Shown here one piece after another: positions 43,586-51,728 of a DNA stretch of 64,000 bases (the stretch's first letter is position 1; each line of letters begins with the position of its first letter). The DNA comes from Hyphomicrobiales bacterium (GTDB taxonomy: Bacteria > Pseudomonadota > Alphaproteobacteria > Rhizobiales > Beijerinckiaceae), in the NCBI GenBank assembly GCA_028290285.1, contig JAQGKD010000069.1, positions 1-64,000 of the forward strand, read 5' to 3'. The position numbers were made by a program, and so were the translations under genes. The notes beneath the pieces were generated by a model. That model searched no databases, was not told the origin of the DNA, and saw only the letters and a list, made by a program, of their open reading frames with translations.

Positions 43586-44389
43586 TCAGCCCGCCGTGTA
43601 GCCGCCGTCTGCATAGAGAATGTGCCCGGTGTAGAAGTCCGAAGCACGCGAGGCGAGAAACAGCAAAGGCCCGGCGAGATCCTCGGGTTCGCCGAGACGG
43701 CCCTTGGGTACGCGCGCAAGAAAGCCCGCGCGCACTGCCTGCGCCTTCTCGTCGTCCGCGAACATCCACGCGGTAAGCGGCGAGCGAAACACGGTCGGTG
43801 CAATCGCATTGACCGTGATGCCCGTCGGGCCCCACTCGCAGCCGAGCGCCTTGGTAATGCCGTCGATGGCCGATTTCGAGGCGCAATAAGCCGAGTATCC
43901 CGCAGGATGACCGAGCAACCCGCGCGCCGAGGACATCAGCACGATCTTGCCGCCCTCGCCCTGCGCCAGCATTTGCGCGCCAGCGGCACGCGCCATCAGC
44001 CAGGACTGCGTGACATTGGCGTCCATGACATCGAGAAACCGCTCCGGCGCCATGTCGACGATCTTGGACACGTCGTTCTTGCCCGAGGCCACGACGAGAA
44101 TGTCGACGCGGCCGAACCGCGCGACGGCTGCTTCGACGATGGAGGCACAGGCGGCCTCATCGCCCGGACGCAGGTTGACGGCCTCGACTTCGGCGCCGAG
44201 TTCGCGGCAGCTCTGCGCCACCTTGTCGAGTTCGCTCGCCTTGCCCGCTGTGAGCACGAGGCGCGCGCCGGCCGCGGCGAACACTTCCGACGCGAGCGCG
44301 CCGAAGGACCCCGACGCGCCCGTGATGATCGCCACCTTGCCGCGGATATCGAACAGCGACAGGGGATTCCTGAGAGCTTCGGAGGTCAT
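43586..44389 (-). CDS. SDR-family oxidoreductase (operon A)
   Basis: 267 residues, classical short-chain dehydrogenase. The cofactor loop is T-G-A-S-G-S-F-G (about 24-31), and the catalytic Ser and the Y-x-x-x-K motif are present (M-S-S-A-R-G, Y-S-A-Y-C-A-S-K). The C-terminal end G-H-I-L-Y-A-D-G-G-Y-T matches the family. The start at 44389 overlaps the cupin stop by 4 bp. Substrate unknown; operon context suggests a hydroxy or keto acid intermediate. An unrelated-in-detail SDR occupies the equivalent place in operon B. Confidence 0.93.
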   Translation of the reverse strand: MTSEALRNPLSLFDIRGKVAIITGASGSFGALASEVFAAAGARLVLTAGKASELDKVAQSCRELGAEVEAVNLRPGDEAACASIVEAAVARFGRVDILVVASGKNDVSKIVDMAPERFLDVMDANVTQSWLMARAAGAQMLAQGEGGKIVLMSSARGLLGHPAGYSAYCASKSAIDGITKALGCEWGPTGITVNAIAPTVFRSPLTAWMFADDEKAQAVRAGFLARVPKGRLGEPEDLAGPLLFLASRASDFYTGHILYADGGYTAG

Positions 44390-44736
44390 GGTTTCACCCC
44401 CGGAGGATAGGGCATGACCACGATCATCGAGCAGACATCGTTGGTGCGGTTGATGATCTCGCGCACTTCGCCTGCCGGAATGGTGCAGGAATCCATGCGA
44501 CGCAGCACGGTCTCCTTGCCGTCGATGATCACGCACAGCTCGCCTTCGAGCAGCACATAGACCTTTTCGATGGGAGAGGCATCCGGCCCGGCGCCACCGC
44601 CCGGAAGGATATGCGACAGGCCCACCCACTGATTGGTGGGACCGCCTGCTTCAAACCCCTGCAACCGCACCGCCTTGACGTCGCGGTGGTTGGGGGCCTC
44701 GTAGGGCTTGGCGTCTGGGAAGCGCTTGACGAACAT
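44386..44736 (-). CDS. Small cupin without metal His motif (operon A)
   Basis: A 116-residue single-domain cupin. It carries L-P-G-G...D-A-S-P-I-E-K-V-Y-V-L-L-E-G-E and M-D-S-C-T-I-P-A-G-E-V-R. The usual H-x-H metal-binding pair of motif 1 is replaced by the D-A-S-P-I-E-K segment. It may therefore bind a ligand without metal or act as an isomerase/regulator. A paralogue of the same length (59172-59522) keeps D-A-S-P-I-E-K and D-S-C. Overlaps both neighbours (ATGA with the SDR gene, TGATG with the cyclase gene). Confidence 0.88.
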   Translation of the reverse strand: MFVKRFPDAKPYEAPNHRDVKAVRLQGFEAGGPTNQWVGLSHILPGGGAGPDASPIEKVYVLLEGELCVIIDGKETVLRRMDSCTIPAGEVREIINRTNDVCSMIVVMPYPPGVKP

Positions 44737-45578
44737 CAGAAGCTCTCCCCGGCTTCAATGCGATAATTCTGGCTCTTGTCGATCATCGCGACGAGCCGGA
44801 TGATGCAGCCGTCGCCGCGATCCCAGTTCCAGGGGAAGAAGGCGAAGGTGCAGCGCTTGCCGGTGACCGCGTCGAGATCGCCGCCGACGTTTTCAATGCC
44901 CAGAATGCCGTTGGAGAACAGCTTGCGATGCACGGGCTCCCACTCCGGGAAATCGTCCTTCCAGTCGCGGCCACCGGACCATTCGAAATATTCCTTTTCG
45001 AGATGGGGATGCAGCGGGCCGTTGCGCTGCGGGCCGATGGCGGTGGCGAGCGGGTGATCGTTGGCCTGCGTGTCGTGGCCGACGACCTTTACTTTCTTCT
45101 CGACGAACCAGTCGCCGGCCGAGGGCACGAAGCCCGGGCACTTGCAGAAATAATCTTCGCTGTCTTCGTACTGCTTGTGCCAGCCGGTGTTGACGAGCAC
45201 GACGTCCCCCGGGCGCACGGCATGTCCGCCGGCCTTTTCGAGATCGTCATAGGTGATCGGCTCCCACATCTTCTTGGGGATCGACAGGACGATACCGGTT
45301 CCAAAGAAGTGCGGCAGCGGCACCTCATCGATGAACGGAGTGCCCTGGATGACGTGGGCCGGCGCATCGATATGGGTTGTATTGTGCATGCTGGTCGTGA
45401 TTCTCTGCGACAGCACGCCGGACTTGGCCATGTAGTGGATGCGCTCGATCTTCACATCCTCGAAGTACGGCCAGTTCGGCGACTGATAGCCGAAGCGGTG
45501 CGAGAGGTTGTAGAATTCCAGGCCCATGGGGTTGTCGAGATTGCTCTCGAACTCAATGCCACGAATGGTCACCGGCAT
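44736..45578 (-). CDS. Cyclase-family (kynurenine formamidase-like) metal hydrolase
   Basis: 280 residues from the ATG at 45578, with an AAGGAGAG ribosome site just before it; the longer frame reaching 46004 runs into the IclR gene on the other strand and is rejected. The cyclase motif H-N-T-T-H-I-D-A-P-A-H (residues 65-75) supplies the metal-binding His and Asp residues. Relatives hydrolyse N-formylkynurenine, isatin or cyclic amides/lactones. It is the first gene of the minus-strand operon, facing the IclR regulator. Substrate unknown. Confidence 0.92.
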   Translation of the reverse strand: MPVTIRGIEFESNLDNPMGLEFYNLSHRFGYQSPNWPYFEDVKIERIHYMAKSGVLSQRITTSMHNTTHIDAPAHVIQGTPFIDEVPLPHFFGTGIVLSIPKKMWEPITYDDLEKAGGHAVRPGDVVLVNTGWHKQYEDSEDYFCKCPGFVPSAGDWFVEKKVKVVGHDTQANDHPLATAIGPQRNGPLHPHLEKEYFEWSGGRDWKDDFPEWEPVHRKLFSNGILGIENVGGDLDAVTGKRCTFAFFPWNWDRGDGCIIRLVAMIDKSQNYRIEAGESF

Positions 45579-45654
45579 GCCGCTCTCCTTGGTTTGTCGT
45601 CCGTCCCTAGCGCGAAATTTTGTTATTCGTCGCCGTGAGTTCTTGTGGTCCATC

Positions 45655-45676
45655 ATACGATACATGTGTACCATAT
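45655..45676. promoter_or_regulatory. Imperfect 22-bp inverted repeat, candidate IclR operator
   Basis: The arms ATACGATAC (45655-45663) and GTACCATAT (45668-45676) are inverted with a 4-bp spacer (7 of 9 pairs). Half-sites of the same form, GTACCGTAT and ATACGGTAC, lie in front of the TRAP operon. This suggests one regulator controlling both directions. Confidence 0.6.
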
Positions 45677-45751
45677 GACGGTCAATTGGCCCTTTGGCCC
45701 AAAACAACATGCGGGGATTTCGCCCGCTCCAAGAGAGAAGACGGAAGCGTG

Positions 45752-46522
45752 ATGGAAGACCTGAAGGAAGAGATTCAAAGCGCCGGCTCATCGGGCATCC
45801 AGGTGATCGCCCGCGCAGCCAGCATCCTTCGCACGCTGGAAAGCCACCCCGATGGACTGAGCCTCGGACAGATCGCAAAATCCGTGCAGCTCGCCCGCTC
45901 GACCGTCCAACGCATCGTAGCCGCGCTCGCTGCGGAAGATTTCGTGATCGCGTCCGGCCCCGGCGACGTACGCATCGGTCCAGGACTTGTCCGCGTGGCC
46001 GCATCGGTTGCGTCCAACACTGCGGAACTCATCCGCCCCCATCTGCGTGCGCTGGGCGAGGAAGTGGGCGAGACCGTGGACCTCGCGGTGCTCTCGGGCG
46101 GCTCGACCGTGTTCGTCGATCAGGTGCCCGGCCGCCACAGGCTCGTCGCGCTGTCCGCCGTGGGCGAGCGCTTCCCGCTTCATTGCACGGCCAATGGAAA
46201 GGCAATCCTCGCCTGCTTTTCGGCAGAGGATGCCGACGACCTCATCGAGAAGAGCCTCGCCGAGCATCCCGATCATCCCATCGCGGATCGCGCCGCTTTG
46301 CTGAAAGAACTCGAAGGCATCCGCCGCACGCATCTGGCCGTTGATCTGGAAGAGCACGGCGAGGGCATTTCGGCACTGGGCACAGCGCTGCTCGATCTCT
46401 TCGGGCGTCCCATCGCTATTTCTATACCCGTCCCTTCGCAGCGGTTCGCCGAGCAGCGCGACGGTCTGGCAAAGAGCCTTATCGCGTTCAGAAAACGCAT
46501 CAAGGGCATTGTGTCCCGCTGA
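45752..46522 (+). CDS. IclR-family transcriptional regulator
   Basis: 256 residues from the ATG at 45752, which removes an implausible extension from 45620. The N-terminal winged helix (about 17-75) has G-I-Q-V-I-A-R-A-A-S-I-L-R-T-L and L-S-L-G-Q-I-A-K-S-V. The C-terminal ligand-binding domain has G-E-T-V-D-L-A-V-L and A-V-G-E-R-F-P-L-H-C-T-A-N-G-K-A. IclR proteins control catabolic operons in response to small organic acids. It lies between two catabolic operons, with matching inverted-repeat half-sites on both sides, so it probably controls both. Confidence 0.94.
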   Translation: MEDLKEEIQSAGSSGIQVIARAASILRTLESHPDGLSLGQIAKSVQLARSTVQRIVAALAAEDFVIASGPGDVRIGPGLVRVAASVASNTAELIRPHLRALGEEVGETVDLAVLSGGSTVFVDQVPGRHRLVALSAVGERFPLHCTANGKAILACFSAEDADDLIEKSLAEHPDHPIADRAALLKELEGIRRTHLAVDLEEHGEGISALGTALLDLFGRPIAISIPVPSQRFAEQRDGLAKSLIAFRKRIKGIVSR

Positions 46523-46572
46523 TCTCTAGGCCGAAAGAAGACCCCTCCCTGGCCATCCCTCGCTTGCGGACA

Positions 46573-46610
46573 GTACCGTATTGCGGTACTTTGGTTCCAT
46601 GATACGGTAC
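46573..46610 (+). promoter_or_regulatory. IclR-type operator half-sites before TRAP operon
   Basis: The palindrome GTACCGTATTGCGGTAC (46573-46589) has 6-bp arms. A further ATACGGTAC (46602-46610) is the exact inverse of GTACCGTAT at 46573-46581. The elements lie about 95-130 bp before the dctP-type start and match the site near 45655. Confidence 0.6.
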
Positions 46611-46702
46611 ACCGCCGCGACAAAGATCGCGGATCCGGCGAGCCTCCAGAAGGAGGATGCGACCGGGCCGATCGGGATGAAACACACCAGGAGGAGTCTC
46701 CA

Positions 46703-47704
46703 GTGGCCAACACACGTCTGGTTCTCGCGGGCGCATTCGCCGCCACGCTGCTCACGTCCGGCGCTTTCGCGCAGACCTATGAGCTCAAGGTCTCGCACTA
46801 TCTCCCGCCGAACCACACGTTCCAGAAGGAACTGGTGCGCTGGGGCGAGGATCTCGCTGCGCAATCCGGCGGGCGCCTCAAGCTCAACATCTTCCCCGCC
46901 TCGCAGCTCGGGCCGGTGAACCGCCAGTTCGATCTCGCCCGCAACGGCGTGGTGGACATCGCAGTGGGCCTGCATGGCGCCACACCCGGCCGCTACCCGC
47001 TGACCGAACTCGTTAGCCTGCCCTATTCGGCACCCTCGGCGGGATCGAACAGCGCCGTCACCTCGAAGCGCCTGACCGAACTGGCCCCGACTTATCTGGC
47101 GGCCGAGCATCAGGGGCTGAAGATCCTCTGGATGGCGGTCACCAACCCGCTGATGTTCCATACTGCCAACAAGCAGATCAAGAGCGTGCAGGATTTCAAG
47201 GGCCTGCGCATTCGTTACGCGGGTGAGCAATTCGCCCAGATCATCCCGGCTCTCGGCGCCGTGCCACTCGCCGTGCCGCCGGCCGAGACAGCCGACGGCC
47301 TGTCCAAGGGCATCATCGATGGCGCGACCTTCCCCTATGAAGCGACCATGAGCTTCGACCTGGGCACGGTCGTGAAGTACTCGCTCGAGCCCGGCGTCAG
47401 CACGGCCTCTTTCGCAGTCGTCATGAACCCGGCGAAATTCGACTCGCTTCCCGCCGACCTGAAGGCTCTGATCGAAAAGACCACGGGCCCGGCAATGGCC
47501 GAGAAATTCGGCGCCGCCTTCGACGAAAATGAAAAGGCCGGACGCGCCTATATGCTCTCCAAGAACGTGCAGATCGTCACCCTGCCGGATGCCGAGCTGA
47601 AAGCCGTGAAGGGCCTTCTCGCGCCCATCGTAGCCAAGGCCGTCGATCCACTCGAAAAGCAGGGCAAGCCAGCCCGCAAATTCCTCGACGCCTATACGAA
47701 ATGA
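46703..47704 (+). CDS. TRAP transporter solute-binding protein (DctP family)
   Basis: 333 residues, GTG start with a strong AGGAGGAG site. Signal peptide about 1-23 (ends S-G-A-F-A-Q). The mature sequence Y-E-L-K-V-S-H-Y-L-P-P-N-H and segments P-A-S-Q-L-G, I-R-Y-A-G and K-G-I-I-D-G-A-T belong to the DctP family. It captures a carboxylate-type ligand in the periplasm for the DctQM pump next door. A perfect hairpin after the stop probably favours its expression over the membrane subunits. The ligand is not predicted from sequence. Confidence 0.95.
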   Translation: MANTRLVLAGAFAATLLTSGAFAQTYELKVSHYLPPNHTFQKELVRWGEDLAAQSGGRLKLNIFPASQLGPVNRQFDLARNGVVDIAVGLHGATPGRYPLTELVSLPYSAPSAGSNSAVTSKRLTELAPTYLAAEHQGLKILWMAVTNPLMFHTANKQIKSVQDFKGLRIRYAGEQFAQIIPALGAVPLAVPPAETADGLSKGIIDGATFPYEATMSFDLGTVVKYSLEPGVSTASFAVVMNPAKFDSLPADLKALIEKTTGPAMAEKFGAAFDENEKAGRAYMLSKNVQIVTLPDAELKAVKGLLAPIVAKAVDPLEKQGKPARKFLDAYTK

Positions 47705-47711
47705 TGGACTG

Positions 47712-47737
47712 AAGGCCGGCCCCTAGCGGCCGGCCTT
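47712..47737 (+). terminator. Hairpin between binding protein and TRAP permease genes
   Basis: A perfect 10-bp stem (AAGGCCGGCC/GGCCGGCCTT) with a 6-nt loop, then T-C-A-T. Such partial terminators or mRNA-stabilising hairpins commonly let the binding protein be made in excess. Confidence 0.7.
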
Positions 47738-47763
47738 TCATCACAATGCGTTGGGAGACGAGC

Positions 47764-48270
47764 ATGGCCGACACGAACCCCATCCGGGGCATCGCCGAGA
47801 AACTGAAGAACGCACAGCTGAAACTCGCCATGCTGGCGCTCGGCGTGATGATGATGGTGACAGTGCTCGACGTCACCCTGCGCTATGTCTTCGGCACGCC
47901 CATCCACGGCTCCTATGACATCGTCGAGGCGACACTCGTCATCTTCGTTTTCCATGGGCTCGCCGCCTGCTTCTTCGCGCGGCAGAACATCGTTATCGAC
48001 CTCATCGATTCCGTGGTCAGCGACCGCGTCGCGACGATCCTGATCCGCATTTCCGATGTCGTGACCGTGCTGCTGCTCGCCCTCATCATCTGGGCCATGG
48101 CGTCACCCGCGCATCAGGCCTTCGAATACGGCGACCGCAAGCTCGAACTCGGTCTGCAGATCTGGATTCTCTGGGCCATCGCCATCGCCGGACTCGTCGG
48201 CACGCTGTTCTGCGCCATCGGCGCCATGTTCCAGCCTGTCACCAGACATCACGGGGGAGAACGCCTGTGA
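47764..48270 (+). CDS. TRAP transporter small membrane subunit (DctQ family)
   Basis: 168 residues with four transmembrane helices (about 25-45, 55-75, 95-115, 135-155). It contains the family pattern R-Y-V-F-G-T-P-I-H-G-S-Y-D-I-V-E-A. The ATG at 47764 is preferred over an upstream start because of a GGGAG site. It overlaps the large subunit gene (GTGA junction). Confidence 0.93.
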   Translation: MADTNPIRGIAEKLKNAQLKLAMLALGVMMMVTVLDVTLRYVFGTPIHGSYDIVEATLVIFVFHGLAACFFARQNIVIDLIDSVVSDRVATILIRISDVVTVLLLALIIWAMASPAHQAFEYGDRKLELGLQIWILWAIAIAGLVGTLFCAIGAMFQPVTRHHGGERL

Positions 48271-49571
48271 GCGCCCAATGGATCGGCGCCATCGGCGTCG
48301 GATGTCTCTTTCTATTGCTGTTCCTGCGCGTGCCCGTCTGGGCGGCGCTCGTACTGGTCGGCTTCGTGGGCAATACGGTCGTCGGCGGCTGGTCCAGTGC
48401 CTTCGCCATTCTCGGCACGACGCCCTTCGACACGTCCTCCGCCTATACGCTCTCGGTCATTCCCCTGTTCATCCTGATGGGCGACGTCGCGTCCTCGACC
48501 CGCCTTTCGGCGGATCTCTTCAATGCCGCCCGCGTACTGCTCTCGGGAATTCGCGGCGGCCTGTCGGTCGCAGCCATCGGCGCCTCCGCCTGTTTCGGCG
48601 CGGTCTGCGGCTCCTCGATTGCAACGGCCGCCACGATGACGCGCATCGCTCTGCCCGAGATGCGCAAGGCCGGCTATGACGACGGGCTGGCGACGGGCTC
48701 CATCGCGGCTGGCGGCAGCCTCGGCATTCTCATCCCGCCCTCGATCATCCTCGTAATCTACGCGGCCATTGCCGAGCAATCGGTGCCCAAGCTCTTCGCG
48801 GCAGCACTGATCCCCGGCCTCGTGCTGACAGCGATCTACATCGCCGTGGCCCTCGTGGTCGCCCATCTGAAACCCGAATATGCGCCCACCGTCGAGAACG
48901 TGACCTGGCGCGAGCGGCTGGATGCGCTGCGCCAGCCCTGGCAGTTCCTGCTGCTTTTCACCGGCACCATCGGCGGCATCTATGCGGGCATTTTCAGCCC
49001 GACGGAAGCTGCCGCCGTGGGCGCGTTCGGCGCCATCCTGCTCGGTCTTCTGGGGCGCCGCCTCGGCGTCAAGCAATTGATGCATGCGGTGGAAGGCTCG
49101 GTCATCACCAGCGCCCTTCTCTTCGCCATCGTCATCGGCGCGACGCTCTTCGCATATTTCATTGTGCAGACGCAATTGCCCCTGCTGCTGGCCCAAGCCG
49201 CCAAGTCGCTCGAGCTTCCCGGCCTCGCGGTGATGGCCCTCATCATCGTCGCCTATGTCGTCATAGGCTGCTTTCTTGAAGGCATCGGCATGGTGCTCAT
49301 TACCGTGCCCGTGTTTCTGCCGCTGGTCGTGCAATATGGCTACGATCCGATCTGGTTCTCGATCATCGTCGTCATCGTGGTCGAACTCGGGCTGATCCAT
49401 CCTCCCGTCGGCATGAATCTCTTCGTCATCCAGGCGCAGGTTCCCGACGTGAAGCTGACCTCGATCTATCGTGGCATCATGCCCTTCCTGATCGCGCCCT
49501 TCGTGCTCATCGTTCTGCTCTTCATCTTCCCGGAGCTCGCGCTCTGGCTGCCCAGGCGTCTCTACGGATAA
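48267..49571 (+). CDS. TRAP transporter large permease subunit (DctM family)
   Basis: 434 residues, about 12 helices, GTG start overlapping the dctQ-type stop. Family blocks: P-L-F-I-L-M-G, G-S-S-I-A-T-A-A-T-M, G-S-L-G-I-L-I-P-P-S-I-I, F-S-P-T-E-A-A-A-V-G and H-P-P-V-G-M-N-L-F-V. It drives sodium-coupled uptake of the ligand caught by the neighbouring binding protein. Normal length, no defect seen. Confidence 0.96.
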   Translation: MSAQWIGAIGVGCLFLLLFLRVPVWAALVLVGFVGNTVVGGWSSAFAILGTTPFDTSSAYTLSVIPLFILMGDVASSTRLSADLFNAARVLLSGIRGGLSVAAIGASACFGAVCGSSIATAATMTRIALPEMRKAGYDDGLATGSIAAGGSLGILIPPSIILVIYAAIAEQSVPKLFAAALIPGLVLTAIYIAVALVVAHLKPEYAPTVENVTWRERLDALRQPWQFLLLFTGTIGGIYAGIFSPTEAAAVGAFGAILLGLLGRRLGVKQLMHAVEGSVITSALLFAIVIGATLFAYFIVQTQLPLLLAQAAKSLELPGLAVMALIIVAYVVIGCFLEGIGMVLITVPVFLPLVVQYGYDPIWFSIIVVIVVELGLIHPPVGMNLFVIQAQVPDVKLTSIYRGIMPFLIAPFVLIVLLFIFPELALWLPRRLYG

Positions 49572-49577
49572 GGTCGG

Positions 49578-50522
49578 ATGACACTCCAGATTACCATCAT
49601 CGAAGACGAAGCCGAGATTTACGCGGCGCGTCTGCGAGCCGAAATCCCCGGCATCGTCGTGCATGCCGGGCGCACCGAGGCAGAGGTCCTGCCCCATTGC
49701 GCGGGCTCGCAGATCATCATGGGCCTCGCCCAATGCATCACCGAACGCATGGTGGACGAGGCCAAAGACCTGCGCTGGATCCAGGCCCTCACCACGGGCA
49801 CCGATCCGCTCATCATGATGCCGCGACTGCGCAAGGACGTGGCCATCACCTCGGCGCGCGGCATTCACGGCCCGCAGATGTCCGAGCTGGCCTTCTTCTA
49901 CATGCTGAATTTCGCGCGCGACGTTCGTCACGTTCTCGACGACCAGCAACGCAAGATCTGGGATCGGCGCCCGCAGCGCCTGTTGCAGGAAAAGACCGTG
50001 GTGCTCGTCGGCATCGGCCTGATCTCGGAAGATCTGGCACGCCGCTGCAAGGCCTTCGGCATGCATCTGATCGGCGTCAGCTCCGGCCGCACTGAGGTCG
50101 AGGGGTTCGACGAGATCGTGCCGCGCGAACGCCTCGTGGAAGTGGCCGCCCGCGCGGATTTCCTGATTGCGATCCTGCCTTTCACGCGTGACACGCTGAA
50201 GATCATCAGCGCCGAAGTGTTGCGAGCCATGCCCGCGCATGGCGTGTTCCTCAATCTCGCGCGCGGCCCCGTGGTCGACGAGGAGGCGCTGGTCCAGGTC
50301 CTGCGCGAGCGCCGCATAGCAGGAGCGGGACTCGACACCTTCGTCGAAGAGCCGTTGCAGCAATCGAGCCCGCTCTGGTCCATGGACAACGTGCTGATGA
50401 CGCCGCACATCGGCGGCATGGCGGAAAATTACGCCGAGCAGATCCTGCCGCTGCTCATTCACAACGTGCGCGCCTTCGTGGATGGCCGCACCTCCGATTT
50501 CCGCAACCTCGTCCGAGGCTGA
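49578..50522 (+). CDS. D-2-hydroxyacid dehydrogenase family protein
   Basis: 314 residues, D-isomer-specific NAD-dependent dehydrogenase. It has the NAD motif variant V-G-I-G-L-I-S-E-D (about 143-150), the N-L-A-R-G-P-V-V-D-E-E-A-L segment with the substrate/NAD Arg, and the catalytic His in T-P-H-I-G-G (near 275). It probably interconverts a 2-keto and 2-hydroxy acid supplied by the TRAP importer 6 bp upstream. Substrate not predictable. Confidence 0.93.
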   Translation: MTLQITIIEDEAEIYAARLRAEIPGIVVHAGRTEAEVLPHCAGSQIIMGLAQCITERMVDEAKDLRWIQALTTGTDPLIMMPRLRKDVAITSARGIHGPQMSELAFFYMLNFARDVRHVLDDQQRKIWDRRPQRLLQEKTVVLVGIGLISEDLARRCKAFGMHLIGVSSGRTEVEGFDEIVPRERLVEVAARADFLIAILPFTRDTLKIISAEVLRAMPAHGVFLNLARGPVVDEEALVQVLRERRIAGAGLDTFVEEPLQQSSPLWSMDNVLMTPHIGGMAENYAEQILPLLIHNVRAFVDGRTSDFRNLVRG

Positions 50523-50523
50523 C

Positions 50524-51714
50524 ATGACCGATCATCCGCGCATTTTCACGCGCATTTCCGACGCCGAACTCGACCGCCGCTGGAACGCGGTGCGCAAGCT
50601 GATGGCCGACCAGAAGCTGGACGCGCTCGTCGTGCAGGCCACCAACGACTGGCTCGGCGGCGGCGTGAAATGGTTCACCGATATCCCCGCCAACAATGGC
50701 TATCCACGCACCGTCGTCTTCCATGCGCGCGACCTGATGACCATCGTCGAGATGGGTCCGTTCGGCGGTCGCCGCGTGCTGGAAGGCAAGGACGAGATTC
50801 ATCGCGGTGTCGGCACGATCCTGACGACGCCCTCGTTCCCCTCGATCGACTACACGATCCCTTATGACGCCGATCTCGTGGTCACGGACCTGAAGGCGCA
50901 CGGAGCAAAGCGCATCGGTCTCGTCAATCCCGCAGGCTTTCTGGCCGCCTTCGACAGGCGTCTGCGCGAAGGGCTCGCCGATGCCACGCTGGTCGATGTC
51001 ACCGACGCCGTTGAAATGCTGAAGGCTATCAAGAGCCCCGAGGAACAGGGGCTGATCCGCCGCGTCGCGACCTTGCAGGACGAAGTCTTCGCCGCCGTCC
51101 GCGCCTTCATCAAGCCCGGCCTGCGCGACATCGACGTGACCTCGCACGCCCAGCACGTGGCGCAGAAACTCGGCAGCGAGCAGGGCATCTTTCTCGGCGC
51201 GTCGGCGAAAATTGGGACCCGTTCCGGCTTCATGGGCCGCCACTTCCAGAACCGCACGCTGGAGGCGGGAGACCACCTGTCGCTGCTGATCGAGATCAAC
51301 GGCCCCGGCGGCTTCTACACCGAGATCGCGCGCACCATCTGCCTCGGCAAGGCGTCGCAGGAATTGCTCGACGGTTTCGCCGCCGTGAAAGCCGCGCAGG
51401 ACCACACACTGGCGCTGATCCGGCCGGGCACGCCCGCCCGCGAGATCGCAGAAGCGCACGACACCTACATGATCGCACACGACATGCCCCCGGAGATCCG
51501 GCTCTATTCGCATGGGCAGGGCTACGACATGGTCGAGCGGCCGCTGATCCGCCGCGACGAGACGATGAGCATCGCGGAAGGCATGAATCTCGCGGTCCAT
51601 CCGGGTTTCGAGACCGACGCCATCTTCGCGGTCATCTGCGACAATTACATCGTCGGCGCGCACGGCCCCGGCCCCTGCCTGCATGCCACCCCCAAGCAGA
51701 TCTTTGAAGTCTGA
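50524..51714 (+). CDS. M24-fold (pita-bread) protein with substituted metal ligands
   Basis: 396 residues: an N-terminal creatinase/prolidase-like domain (about 1-150) and a C-terminal pita-bread domain. Of the five dinuclear metal ligands of M24 peptidases, most are changed: the second Asp is Glu267 (Y-T-E-I-A-R-T), the E of the E-P-G motif is His359 (A-V-H-P-G), and the final Glu is missing. The metal-binding His330 is kept (S-H-G-Q-G-Y-D), but the later active-site His is Val. It may be a metal-free hydrolase like creatinase rather than a peptidase. It lies in the TRAP operon, abutting the dehydrogenase gene. Confidence 0.85.
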   Translation: MTDHPRIFTRISDAELDRRWNAVRKLMADQKLDALVVQATNDWLGGGVKWFTDIPANNGYPRTVVFHARDLMTIVEMGPFGGRRVLEGKDEIHRGVGTILTTPSFPSIDYTIPYDADLVVTDLKAHGAKRIGLVNPAGFLAAFDRRLREGLADATLVDVTDAVEMLKAIKSPEEQGLIRRVATLQDEVFAAVRAFIKPGLRDIDVTSHAQHVAQKLGSEQGIFLGASAKIGTRSGFMGRHFQNRTLEAGDHLSLLIEINGPGGFYTEIARTICLGKASQELLDGFAAVKAAQDHTLALIRPGTPAREIAEAHDTYMIAHDMPPEIRLYSHGQGYDMVERPLIRRDETMSIAEGMNLAVHPGFETDAIFAVICDNYIVGAHGPGPCLHATPKQIFEV

Positions 51715-51728
51715 AAGGACGAAGCCCC

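Noticed and set aside
44736-46004. Longer start for the cyclase gene
   Set aside because: It would overlap the IclR coding region and the operator on the opposite strand; the ATG at 45578 has a good ribosome site and gives the family length.
48312-50525. Minus-strand frame of 737 codons
   Set aside because: It is opposite the TRAP permease and dehydrogenase genes; His/Asp/Arg-rich shadow typical of high-GC DNA.
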